Source: Pseudomonas fluorescens HK44 (GTDB lineage Bacteria; Pseudomonadota; Gammaproteobacteria; Pseudomonadales; Pseudomonadaceae). From it: a stretch of DNA of 64,000 nt. Both the position numbers and the translations under genes were made by a program. This document shows positions 43,845 through 51,596 of this stretch, piece by piece. Every line of letters begins with the position of its first letter. Positions within the stretch are counted from its first letter, which is position 1. The notes under the pieces are model-generated. The model was not told the origin of the DNA, did not search any database, and worked only from the letters and a program-made list of their open reading frames with translations. Where the stretch lies: NCBI RefSeq assembly GCF_000217955.3, contig NZ_AFOY02000015.1, positions 868,001 to 932,000 on the forward strand, in the 5' to 3' direction.

Positions 43845-44876
43845 TCATTCGGGGAAGCGCACACGCAGGTGTTCGCTAGTGGCCAAGGCCTGGCAGGCAA
43901 GCGTCCAGCCTTCGTCGAGTTCTTGCTGGTCAAGGGCGTCGTTGCGCAGTAATTCCACAGAGCCCTGCTCAAGGGTGCACATACAGGTCGCACAGGAACC
44001 CACCAGACACGAACTAGGGGGGCGCAAACCCGCACGCTGCATGGCGCTGAGCAAGGTTTCACCGTCGGCGCAGGGCACTTCATGCTCCTCACCGTCCAGA
44101 CGCACCGACAATTGGGCGATCGTCACGCTGATGTCGAGCGCTTGCGAAACGGCGACTGACCCTTCTTCAGGCAGCGAGACAAAGCGCTCTACATGAATAC
44201 GCCCGGTATCCATTCCAAGCAGGTGCAGCGCACTGACCGCAGCGTCCATAAATGGGCCAGGCCCGCAGATAAAGGCATCAGCCTGAACAAAGGGTCGCGC
44301 CAATTCGGCCAGTTGCGCCACCGCTGGAATGCCCTGCACCGAATCCAGCCAATGGATCACTTGCAGGCGCTGGGGATAAGCGCTGGCCAGCGCCTTGAGC
44401 TCATTGCGAAAAATCACGGAAGCTTCATCACGATTGGCGTAGATCAGGAGGATCCGCCCCTTTCCTGCGAGCAACGCCGAACGCAGGATCGACAGCACCG
44501 GCGTGACACCGCTGCCGCCGCCGAACAGCACAAAATCACGGTCCAGTTGACGAGGTACGAAGACCCCGGCCGGCGGCAAGACCTCCACGCTGTCGCCTAC
44601 CTGCAATTGCTGACACAACCAGTTCGAAGCACGACCCTCGCGGACCCGCTTGATGGTGACGCGCAGTGGTTCGTCTTCAAACGGGGTGCTGGACAGTGAA
44701 TAACAGCGTGGTAACCAGCCACCCTCGAAGGGCACACGCAGGGTCAGGAACTGCCCCGGTTTGTAGCGAAACCGCTCGCCCCACTCAGCAGGTATGTCAA
44801 ACACCAGTGAGCGGGTATCGTCGGTTTCTTCCACGACTTGCGCCACGCGCAAGGCAACGTAGTGCTGAAGGCTCAT
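43845..44876 (-). CDS. kshB: KshB-like ferredoxin-NAD(P)H reductase of 3-ketosteroid 9alpha-hydroxylase
   Basis: 343 residues in three parts. FAD domain with RCYSLSS (57-63), NAD domain with FGGGSGVTPVLSI (118-130), and a C-terminal plant-type [2Fe-2S] domain with Cys290, 295, 298 and 328 (C-x4-C-x2-C-x29-C). This is the KshB/PaaE layout. It lies between kstD and the fadD3-like gene. KshB feeds electrons to the Rieske oxygenase KshA, whose gene is not in this window. PaaE-like alternatives are less likely in this context. Confidence 0.82.
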   Translation of the reverse strand: MSLQHYVALRVAQVVEETDDTRSLVFDIPAEWGERFRYKPGQFLTLRVPFEGGWLPRCYSLSSTPFEDEPLRVTIKRVREGRASNWLCQQLQVGDSVEVLPPAGVFVPRQLDRDFVLFGGGSGVTPVLSILRSALLAGKGRILLIYANRDEASVIFRNELKALASAYPQRLQVIHWLDSVQGIPAVAQLAELARPFVQADAFICGPGPFMDAAVSALHLLGMDTGRIHVERFVSLPEEGSVAVSQALDISVTIAQLSVRLDGEEHEVPCADGETLLSAMQRAGLRPPSSCLVGSCATCMCTLEQGSVELLRNDALDQQELDEGWTLACQALATSEHLRVRFPE

Positions 44877-44962
44877 ATTAAATACTCATGACGGAGCGCC
44901 CGGCGCGGCGGCCGGAAAATACCGGTGCAGGTGTTTTGCCTGGATACGTGCATGGCACCCCC

Positions 44963-46672
44963 TCAAGAATTGTCTACAAGGTGATTGGCGGCGATGTAAC
45001 CGAAGGTCATCGCCGGCCCCAACGTGCCGCCGGCACCGGGGTAGCTGGTGCCCATGACCGAAGCCGAGCAATTACCGATGGCATACAAACCGGGAATCGG
45101 TTGCCCGTCTTCGCGGACCACCTGTGCATGCTCGTTGGTCAGCAACCCGCCTTTGGTGCCGATATCGCCAGCGTCCAGGCGCATGGCGTAATAAGGCCCT
45201 TTACTCAAAGGAGCCAGGCAAGGATTGGGCTTGATGTTGCTGTCACCGTAATAACGGTCGAAAACGTTGCCGCCCCGTGCGAAATCCAGGTCATCCCCGC
45301 TGCGGGCGTATGCGTTGACCTTCTGCACGGTGCTCTCCAGCCCCGCGGCGTCAATACCGATCCGGTCGGCCAGCTCGGCAAGGCTGTCAGCCTTCCAGTA
45401 CAGGGCGTCGCGCCATTCCTTGCGCAGACGACTATCGGGCATCACTTGCGCCGGCATCAGAGGGCCCATGGCGTAGTGAAAGCGGAAATGGGCATCGAAA
45501 ATCACCCAGGCCGGTATGGTCTTGCCGCCGTTGGCCTGGTTGTCGCGGTACATGGCATCGACAAACTCCAGGTACGGCGCCGCCTCATTGACGAAACGCC
45601 GTCCCAACCCATTGACCACGATGGCACCCGGAAACGCCCGTTCGGCAAACACACCTCGGGGTTTTTCCTCACCAGGTACGGCGATGGTCGGCGCCCACCA
45701 GGCCCAATCCATCAAGGCGGTTGCCGCGCCCAGGTTCATCCCGGCCTCCAGCGCCGCGCCGGTGTTGTTGCCCGGTGGCGTAGCACTCCAGGTAGTACGT
45801 GTCGGTTGCGGCAGGAATTTTTCGCGCAGTGCCTGATTCTGCTCGAAACCACCGGAGCCAAAGATCACGCCACAGCGAGCCTTCAGCTCAAGGTCGCGTC
45901 CTGCGCTGTGAACACGCACGCCAGTGACGCGACCCTCCTCGGTCAGCAATTCGCGAAAATCAGTGTTCAGCCACAGCGGTACATTGCGATCCATCAACGA
46001 ACGGCGAAGCGATGCCACCAACGAACTACCGAGCGCCGCACGACGGTCGTACTTACTCTTGCGCCGCCATTTGAAGTCCAGTTTGTAACGCGCCATCAGG
46101 CCGAATATCAGTAGTTGCCAACCGAAACCACGGGCCATGGCTTTGTGCGCGTGGCGGGCAGTCCAGGCGATTCGTCCCATGAGCAAGGTGGAAGGCGATG
46201 GCTTGCGCAGATTCGCCAGTTCCTCACCAAGCTGGCTGGTGTCGAACAACTCCGGGTCCAGGGTCCGCCCACCGGGCAAGGCACCTGGCAGATGCGGGTA
46301 ATAATCCGGATATTTCTCGGCCACCGCATAACGCACCCGGGTGGCCTTCGTCAGTTTTTGAATCATCGGTGCAGCGTTGCTCAAGTAGGCGCGCAACCGC
46401 TGCTCATCGCCCTGCTCGCCAGTGGCTGCCTTCAGGTACTGCAACGCCAGCTCGAAGCTGTCCCGGCCACCCTTGGCGGCAAAGTAGTGATTGTTCGGAA
46501 TCCAGATACCACCACCGGAAATCGCTGAAGTACCGCCGTACTTGTCACTCTTCTCGATGATCAGCACTGACAGACCCTGATCGGCGGCGAAGATCGCCGA
46601 GGTCATTGCACCTGCGCCGGAGCCGACGACGATCACGTCGTAGCTGGATTGAGACTGAACTTGAGCCGTCAT
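44963..46672 (-). CDS. kstD: 3-ketosteroid delta1-dehydrogenase
   Basis: 569 residues from the ATG at 46672; no strong ribosome-binding site. FAD Rossmann motif VVGSGAGAM (16-23), GGTSAISGGGIWIPNN (47-61) and C-terminal SYPGAGGTLGPAMTFGYIAA (543-562), where the Tyr-Pro-Gly is the active-site segment of delta1-KSTDs. NEAAPYLEF lies in the catalytic domain. It puts the 1,2 double bond into 3-ketosteroids, which with 9-hydroxylation leads to ring-B opening. A delta4-(5alpha/beta) dehydrogenase is the main alternative. Confidence 0.87.
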   Translation of the reverse strand: MTAQVQSQSSYDVIVVGSGAGAMTSAIFAADQGLSVLIIEKSDKYGGTSAISGGGIWIPNNHYFAAKGGRDSFELALQYLKAATGEQGDEQRLRAYLSNAAPMIQKLTKATRVRYAVAEKYPDYYPHLPGALPGGRTLDPELFDTSQLGEELANLRKPSPSTLLMGRIAWTARHAHKAMARGFGWQLLIFGLMARYKLDFKWRRKSKYDRRAALGSSLVASLRRSLMDRNVPLWLNTDFRELLTEEGRVTGVRVHSAGRDLELKARCGVIFGSGGFEQNQALREKFLPQPTRTTWSATPPGNNTGAALEAGMNLGAATALMDWAWWAPTIAVPGEEKPRGVFAERAFPGAIVVNGLGRRFVNEAAPYLEFVDAMYRDNQANGGKTIPAWVIFDAHFRFHYAMGPLMPAQVMPDSRLRKEWRDALYWKADSLAELADRIGIDAAGLESTVQKVNAYARSGDDLDFARGGNVFDRYYGDSNIKPNPCLAPLSKGPYYAMRLDAGDIGTKGGLLTNEHAQVVREDGQPIPGLYAIGNCSASVMGTSYPGAGGTLGPAMTFGYIAANHLVDNS

Positions 46673-46762
46673 TATTGTTATGCCATTAGCTGAGGTCAGA
46701 AGATGCCCTGCGCCAGATTGCACCGACGCTCACCGCAGCGAGCGTCAGTGCCAGGGAGTCGG

Positions 46763-47950
46763 TCAAACGAACGGGTCGGGGTTGGGCAAACCCAGCTGTA
46801 CCGTGCCGAAGCTGCGCCCATAGGCCGCCACATTGTTGGCGATGTGGCCGCGAGCCTGATGCAGGTCGCGGAACAGGCGTGCCACCGGGTTGGTGCTGTA
46901 CAGGCCTGAAGCAGCCATCGAACGCAGCAGATCGCTGACCCGATCAGCGCACACATTGGTCACGTGAGCCGATTGATAGCGATACAGCAAACGTGTTTCC
47001 ACATCCGGGTATACGCCAGCCGCTGCCAGCTTCAGCAGGTGGGTGTAGTTGCGCTCCAGGACCAGCTTGAGCGAGTCAACGGTAATGATGGCTTCGGCCA
47101 CCGCCGTTTGCGCCAGCGGGTCCTCGGCGGTCTTGGCGCCGTGCTTGCCGATGTGTTTTGCCGCCGCTTCACTGAACTCGTTGATCGCGCCCTGCAAGGC
47201 ACCGATGGCAGATGTCGACACCGCCCGAACGAAGACCTGGGCGAACGGAATGGAGTACATCGGGTTGGTGTTGACCTGGCGCCCGGGTGTCGCCTCAATG
47301 CTGTAATTGTTGGTGCGCTGCACGCGATGGGCCGGTACAAAAGCATCTTCAACGACAATGTCATGGCTGCCACTGCCCCGTAGGCCCAACACCTCCCAGT
47401 TGGTTTCGATGCGGTAATCGCTGCAAGGCACCAGGAACGTGCCGTGCTCGGATGCCAAGTCGCCGTCTACCGGCAGAATGCCGCCCAGCAAGCACCATTG
47501 GCTGTGCTGGCTGCCGCTGGAGAAGCCCCAGCGACCGCTGATCCGATAGCCCCCTTCAACCGGCGTTACCTTGGCCACCGGCATATAGGTCGATGCCACC
47601 AACGCCGAACTGTCCTGAGCCCAGACATCGCGTTGTGCCTCGACCGGGTAGCGCGCCAGTTGCCATGGGTGCACACCCATCACGCCATAGACCCAGGCGG
47701 TGGACATGCAGCCTTCAGCCAGGGTCATCTGAATTTCAAAGAAGGTCCGCAAATCGACTTCATGACCGCCCCACATGCGCGGTTGCAAGACACGGAACAG
47801 GCCCGCCTCCTGCAGATCGCGAATGGTTTCTTCAGGTAGCTTGCAGTCACGATCGGCCTGGGCCGAGCGGGCTTTCAAGGCCGGGATCAAACGTCGGGCG
47901 CGTTCGATCAGTTCAAGCTCTAGCGGACTTTTCTCTCGCATGTGCTCCAT
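46763..47950 (-). CDS. hsaA: HsaA-like 3-HSA hydroxylase, oxygenase component
   Basis: 396 residues from the ATG at 47950 (M. tuberculosis HsaA is 394). Acyl-CoA-dehydrogenase-like fold of group D flavin monooxygenases: GLFRVLQPRMWGGHEVDLRTF, STAWVYGVMGVHPWQLA, GRWGFSSGSQHSQWCLLGG, EVLGLRGSGSHDIVVEDAFVP, SMAASGLYSTNPVARLFRDLHQARGHIANN. It hydroxylates the phenolic ring A (3-HSA to 3,4-DHSA) with FADH2 or FMNH2 from HsaB. First gene of the hsaA-kstD-kshB-fadD3 unit. The hsaB gene is 3.6 kb away under its own dyad. Confidence 0.9.
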   Translation of the reverse strand: MEHMREKSPLELELIERARRLIPALKARSAQADRDCKLPEETIRDLQEAGLFRVLQPRMWGGHEVDLRTFFEIQMTLAEGCMSTAWVYGVMGVHPWQLARYPVEAQRDVWAQDSSALVASTYMPVAKVTPVEGGYRISGRWGFSSGSQHSQWCLLGGILPVDGDLASEHGTFLVPCSDYRIETNWEVLGLRGSGSHDIVVEDAFVPAHRVQRTNNYSIEATPGRQVNTNPMYSIPFAQVFVRAVSTSAIGALQGAINEFSEAAAKHIGKHGAKTAEDPLAQTAVAEAIITVDSLKLVLERNYTHLLKLAAAGVYPDVETRLLYRYQSAHVTNVCADRVSDLLRSMAASGLYSTNPVARLFRDLHQARGHIANNVAAYGRSFGTVQLGLPNPDPFV

Positions 47951-48031
47951 CCGTCTGTTCTCCGTCAAACTCGCGCTGCGCGGATGCGCGGGCGGTATGT
48001 GATGAATAATCCGGTGTGGCGCACGCTTGAT

Positions 48032-48050
48032 CATCGTCAAAGCGGACTAG
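48032..48050 (-). promoter_or_regulatory. 19-bp dyad operator/promoter for hsaA-kstD-kshB-fadD3
   Basis: Minus-strand CTAGTCCGCTTTGACGATG, 81 nt before hsaA. GATTAT starts exactly 20 nt downstream. Confidence 0.6.
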
Positions 48051-48100
48051 AGACAATCCTTGAACACGGTTTTTGGTTTGGCGGGAGGATGGCTTTTGGT

Positions 48101-48196
48101 GATCGTTCCCTCACTCTGCGTGGGAATGCAGCCAGGGACGCTCTGCGTCCCAAAAGCGGACGTGAGGCATTCCCAAGCCGGAGCGTGGGAACGATC
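48101..48196. repeat. ~96-bp imperfect inverted repeat (Pseudomonas intergenic element)
   Basis: Begins GATCGTTCCC...CTGCGTGGGAATGC and ends GCATTCCC...GGAGCGTGGGAACGATC, so the outer ~28 nt pair. The middle holds a second palindrome (GGGACGCTCTGCGTCCC). It lies between the hsaA promoter and the amidase stop. Non-coding; the ends look like a mobile miniature element. Confidence 0.6.
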
Positions 48197-48198
48197 CG

Positions 48199-49806
48199 TT
48201 ACACCGCAGCCCGACGGGCCGCCCAGGGACGGGTTTGCTCCAACTGCCCGGCAAGACGCAGCAGCACGTCTTCAGCACCGATGCGCGCGGTGAACATCAT
48301 GCCGATCGGTAAACCGTTGTCGCTCATGCCCAGCGGCAGTGAAATCGCCGGCTGGCCGCTGACGTTCGCCAGCACCGTGAAGCCGGCACTGCCGGCGGCC
48401 CGTTGGGCGTAACTTTCCCACGGCTGACTCAGGGCCAGCATGCCCAGCTCAGGGGTCAGGTTGGCGGTGACCGGGGAGAGAATTACATCGAAGCGCTCAA
48501 ACTGCTGCTCCATGCTCGCGCTGATGGTTTCAAACGATTGTCGAGCCCGGAACAGCACCTCGCCAGTGACCTTTTCCGCCCGACTCAATACCACTTTAGT
48601 GATGTTCTCCAACTCATCGGGGTTCAGGGCCCGGCCCAACACCTGCTCGCGGTCATGCACCATGCTCAGCAAGGCCGTGGCCGTCACCGAACCATGGGCA
48701 CCAAACAATTGCTGCGGCTGGATCGGCAGGCGCAGGTCTTCGATTTCGTGACCCAGACTCAGCAGCAGCTTGACGCTGTCATCCAGCACTTTGGCAACCG
48801 CCGGGTCGAGCGCAGCACCGGTCAGTGACTCGCGTACCAGGGCAACGCGCAGGCGGCCTGGGTCACGCCCCACCTCGTCGACAAACGGTCGCACTAACGG
48901 CGCCAGCCAGTAAGGACTGCCCGGTTCATGCCCCTGACCGGCATCGAGAAACAGGGCGGTATCACGCACGCTGCGTGAGACCACGTTGCCAACACTGGCA
49001 CCAAACCAGCCTTCGAACCGCCCTGGACCGCTTGGGGTGCGATAACGGCTCGGCTTCAAACCCACCACACCGCAATAAGACGCAGGAATACGAATCGACC
49101 CGCCGCCATCGGTGGCGTGCGCGACGGGCAGAATACCCGCCGCCACGGCCGAGGCCGCGCCACCGGAAGATCCACCTGCGCTCATGGCCAGGTTCCAGGG
49201 GTTGCGGGTCTGGCCCCAGAGCTGGGATTCAGTGGTGGTGGTCAAGCCGAACTCCGGTGCCGCCGTCTTGCCAAATGGTACCGCGCCCGCTGCCTGATAA
49301 CGGGCAATCAGGGTGCTGGTGTGCAGCGCGGCCGGAGCGTCCTTGAACAAACGACTACCATTGGTCGTGGTGGTGCCTTCCAGGTAGGTATTGAGGTCCT
49401 TGAGCAGCACCGGCACCCCGGCCAATGGGCCTTTGGCCGATTCGCCAGCGGCGCGCCTGGCCACCAGCAAAGCTTGAGCGTAAGCGTCATGGCGCATGAT
49501 CACAGCGTTGACCCTGGGATTGATCGCGTCGCAACGGCCCATGGCGGCGGCCAGCAAATCTTCGGCGCTGATCTCGCCGGCACGCACGGCCTGAGCCATG
49601 GCCCAGGCATCCATCCCGGCATAGTCGCTGGCTGATACCCCTGCACTTTTGGCATCGGCAAAACGTCCAATCAAGCCAGCACCGAGGGTCAAAGCGCCCG
49701 CTTTGAGGACATGGCGACGTGACCAGCCAGTCGCTTGTTCAGGCGCTGGCGTGTCGGCGGCCGGCAATACAGAATTTTCCAAAGGTTGTTCTCCAGTTTT
49801 TATCAT
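48199..49806 (-). CDS. Tat-exported amidase-signature hydrolase
   Basis: About 535 residues from the ATG at 49806 (a TTG three codons upstream is possible). Twin-arginine signal SRRHVLKAGALTLGAGLIG at ~28-48. Amidase-signature catalytic triad: Lys in VLLKDLN, cis-Ser in DGGGSIRIPAS, nucleophile Ser in MSAGGSSGGAASAVAAG. It hydrolyses an amide in the periplasm. Placed in a steroid island beside a steroid-type aldehyde dehydrogenase, a glycine- or taurine-conjugated bile-salt amidase is a fair hypothesis; from memory, an amidase of this superfamily does that job in a Sphingobium strain. Not proven. Confidence 0.8.
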   Translation of the reverse strand: MIKTGEQPLENSVLPAADTPAPEQATGWSRRHVLKAGALTLGAGLIGRFADAKSAGVSASDYAGMDAWAMAQAVRAGEISAEDLLAAAMGRCDAINPRVNAVIMRHDAYAQALLVARRAAGESAKGPLAGVPVLLKDLNTYLEGTTTTNGSRLFKDAPAALHTSTLIARYQAAGAVPFGKTAAPEFGLTTTTESQLWGQTRNPWNLAMSAGGSSGGAASAVAAGILPVAHATDGGGSIRIPASYCGVVGLKPSRYRTPSGPGRFEGWFGASVGNVVSRSVRDTALFLDAGQGHEPGSPYWLAPLVRPFVDEVGRDPGRLRVALVRESLTGAALDPAVAKVLDDSVKLLLSLGHEIEDLRLPIQPQQLFGAHGSVTATALLSMVHDREQVLGRALNPDELENITKVVLSRAEKVTGEVLFRARQSFETISASMEQQFERFDVILSPVTANLTPELGMLALSQPWESYAQRAAGSAGFTVLANVSGQPAISLPLGMSDNGLPIGMMFTARIGAEDVLLRLAGQLEQTRPWAARRAAV

Positions 49807-49837
49807 TGTTCGCAAAGTGGCTTAGGATTCTTTCACA

Positions 49838-51274
49838 TCAATCGGCAGTGACCATCGCCTCCATCGCCGCCAGAAATTGCGCCCCATAGGGTGGCAATAC
49901 TCCCCACTCTTTGCGGGGATCATGGGCCGGGGCCTTGAACACCGTGCGCATGTGGCTGAACTCGAGAAAGCCTTCGCGCCCATGATAATGACCCATGCCG
50001 GAAGCCCCCACCCCGCCGAACGGGGCATCGTGCATCGCCGCATGCATCATCACATCGTTGAGGGTCACGCCGCCGGACACCGTATGTTCCAGCACCTTCT
50101 GCTGCTCGCGCAGATCTTCGCCGAAGTAATACAGGGCCAGCGGACGTGCCCGAGCATTGATGTCGGCCAACACCTTATCAATATCGTCATAAGGCAACAG
50201 GACCATGGCCGGGCCAAAAATCTCCTGCTGCAGGATCTGGCTACCCTGCGGAGGATCAATCACCACTTGCAGCGGTCGACGACGGTCGTTGGCATCGACA
50301 GGCATCGGCTCAGGCAGGCTTTCGATACGCGCACCACGGGCTCGGGCATCGTCGAGATAGCCCTCGATCCGTTGCACGTGACGCACATTGACCACCGCGA
50401 CGATATCCGCATTACCAGTTACCGATGGGAAGAACTCACTGTAGGCAGCCCGCAAAGCGCCGAGAAAGTCCTCGAGTTGTTCACGGGGCACATAGACCAG
50501 ATCGGGGTTGATACAAATTTGCCCGCCGTTGCAGGCCTTGGCGGCAGCGATGCTGAAGGCAGCCTTGGTAAGGTTCGCACTGCGCGATATCACAACCGGC
50601 GATTTGCCGCCCAGTTCAAGCGTCAAGGGCACCAGGTTTTCGGCAGCGTTACGCATCACTGACCGGGCCACCTCGGTGCTGCCGGTGAACACCAGATGAT
50701 CGAACGGTTGCGCGGTGAAGGCCTGGGCCAGGTCGGCGTCCCCCGTGACCACGCCAACTTCCAGCGGGTCGAACAGCTCGGCAAATATTTCAGCCACCAG
50801 TCTGGCCGTGCGCGGGACCACTTCGGACGGTTTCAGGATCGCCCGATTACCCGCCGCCAGCGCATAAGCAAGGGGACTGAATAAGGTGAACAGCGGCGCA
50901 TTCCAGGTGCCGATGATGCCAATCGTGCCTTTGGGCTGATACATGACCCAGGCCTTGGCACCAAGTCGATCATAAGGCGCAAAGGCATGACGTGGGTCAT
51001 CCTGCATCCAGTCTTCAAAATGGTCACGGGCATGCTTGAGCGACGCCAGCGACCCCAATACATCATTCATCAATGAGAAGCCCAGCGGCCGACCGCCGAA
51101 GTCCGCATCCATCGCTTCAGCCAGCGGCCGGTGATGACTGACCAGCAAGTCAATCACCCGCTGGATACGTGCCCGCCGCTCGCTCGCACTAATCGCTCCT
51201 GCGGCGACAAAAGCCGCCTTCTGCCCGGACAACAGGGCTGACAGCCCCTCGGCGGATGAAATCACTGCGCTCAT
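49838..51274 (-). CDS. aldehyde dehydrogenase, coniferyl-aldehyde type (steroid aldehyde, Sad-like)
   Basis: 478 residues from the ATG at 51274 (GAGGAGG upstream). IIGTWNAPLFTLFSPLAYALAAGN, FTGSTEVARSVM, LELGGKSPVV (Glu) and NGGQICINPDLVYVP (nucleophile Cys). Hydrophobic-aldehyde CalB-like branch. In cholate-degrading Pseudomonas the first side-chain cycle ends with an aldolase giving a C22 aldehyde, which Sad oxidises; this gene is the only ALDH of that kind in the island. Followed by the amidase after 31 nt. Confidence 0.82.
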   Translation of the reverse strand: MSAVISSAEGLSALLSGQKAAFVAAGAISASERRARIQRVIDLLVSHHRPLAEAMDADFGGRPLGFSLMNDVLGSLASLKHARDHFEDWMQDDPRHAFAPYDRLGAKAWVMYQPKGTIGIIGTWNAPLFTLFSPLAYALAAGNRAILKPSEVVPRTARLVAEIFAELFDPLEVGVVTGDADLAQAFTAQPFDHLVFTGSTEVARSVMRNAAENLVPLTLELGGKSPVVISRSANLTKAAFSIAAAKACNGGQICINPDLVYVPREQLEDFLGALRAAYSEFFPSVTGNADIVAVVNVRHVQRIEGYLDDARARGARIESLPEPMPVDANDRRRPLQVVIDPPQGSQILQQEIFGPAMVLLPYDDIDKVLADINARARPLALYYFGEDLREQQKVLEHTVSGGVTLNDVMMHAAMHDAPFGGVGASGMGHYHGREGFLEFSHMRTVFKAPAHDPRKEWGVLPPYGAQFLAAMEAMVTAD

Positions 51275-51340
51275 ACGTGCCTCCTCTGATGTAAAGCCTG
51301 ATTGTCTGCCCAGCGCAAAATCCACTGTGCCGCACAGGGT

Positions 51341-51412
51341 CCATCGCAGCCTGCGACAGCGCCTACACAAGGATGAGCGTGGTCTTTTGCGGGCGCTGCC
51401 GAAGGCTGCGAT
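51341..51412. repeat. REPIN-like pair of REP sequences
   Basis: CCATCGCAGCCTGCGACAGCGCC at the left and GGCGCTGCCGAAGGCTGCGAT at the right in inverted orientation. Upstream of the aldehyde dehydrogenase gene. Confidence 0.6.
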
Positions 51413-51484
51413 AAACCGAGGCCGAGTTCGACCCGCAGGAACTTCACTCGGCGTCCCAAACTAGTCCGACCAATACTCGCAACG

Positions 51485-51504
51485 CCTCGTCCAATCGGAC
51501 GAGG
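51485..51504. promoter_or_regulatory. near-perfect palindromic variant of the island dyad
   Basis: Arms CCTCGTCC and GGACGAGG with spacer AATC, 8-bp perfect arms. It lies between the divergent aldehyde dehydrogenase (minus) and hsaB (plus) genes. Read on the plus strand, CATAAA starts 20 nt downstream. Read on the minus strand no convincing -10 follows, so control of 51274 by it is uncertain. A half-site TAGTCCG stands at 51462-51468. Confidence 0.5.
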
Positions 51505-51518
51505 CCCGGTCAAAATCG

Positions 51519-51537
51519 TTAGTCCATAAAGACGATG
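51519..51537 (+). promoter_or_regulatory. 19-bp dyad operator/promoter for hsaB and the hsaEGF unit
   Basis: TTAGTCCATAAAGACGATG, 59 nt before the hsaB start. AATACT starts exactly 20 nt downstream. Confidence 0.65.
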
Positions 51538-51596
51538 TAGCGCCGCCCGACGCCGGGAATACTGCCAACACGAAAATTCAATCCATGAGGCCTATC

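Noticed and set aside
43845..44876. PaaE (phenylacetyl-CoA epoxidase reductase) as identity of the FNR-ferredoxin gene
   Set aside because: Same architecture, but no paa genes are near, while kstD, hsaA and a fadD3-like gene are.
49838..51274. Assignment of the aldehyde dehydrogenase to coniferyl aldehyde (lignin) catabolism
   Set aside because: Family resemblance exists, but no ferulate or vanillate genes are nearby and the context is steroid side-chain degradation.
51341..51412. CRISPR-like repeats
   Set aside because: The palindromes are a single inverted REP pair, not direct repeats with spacers. No cas genes are present.
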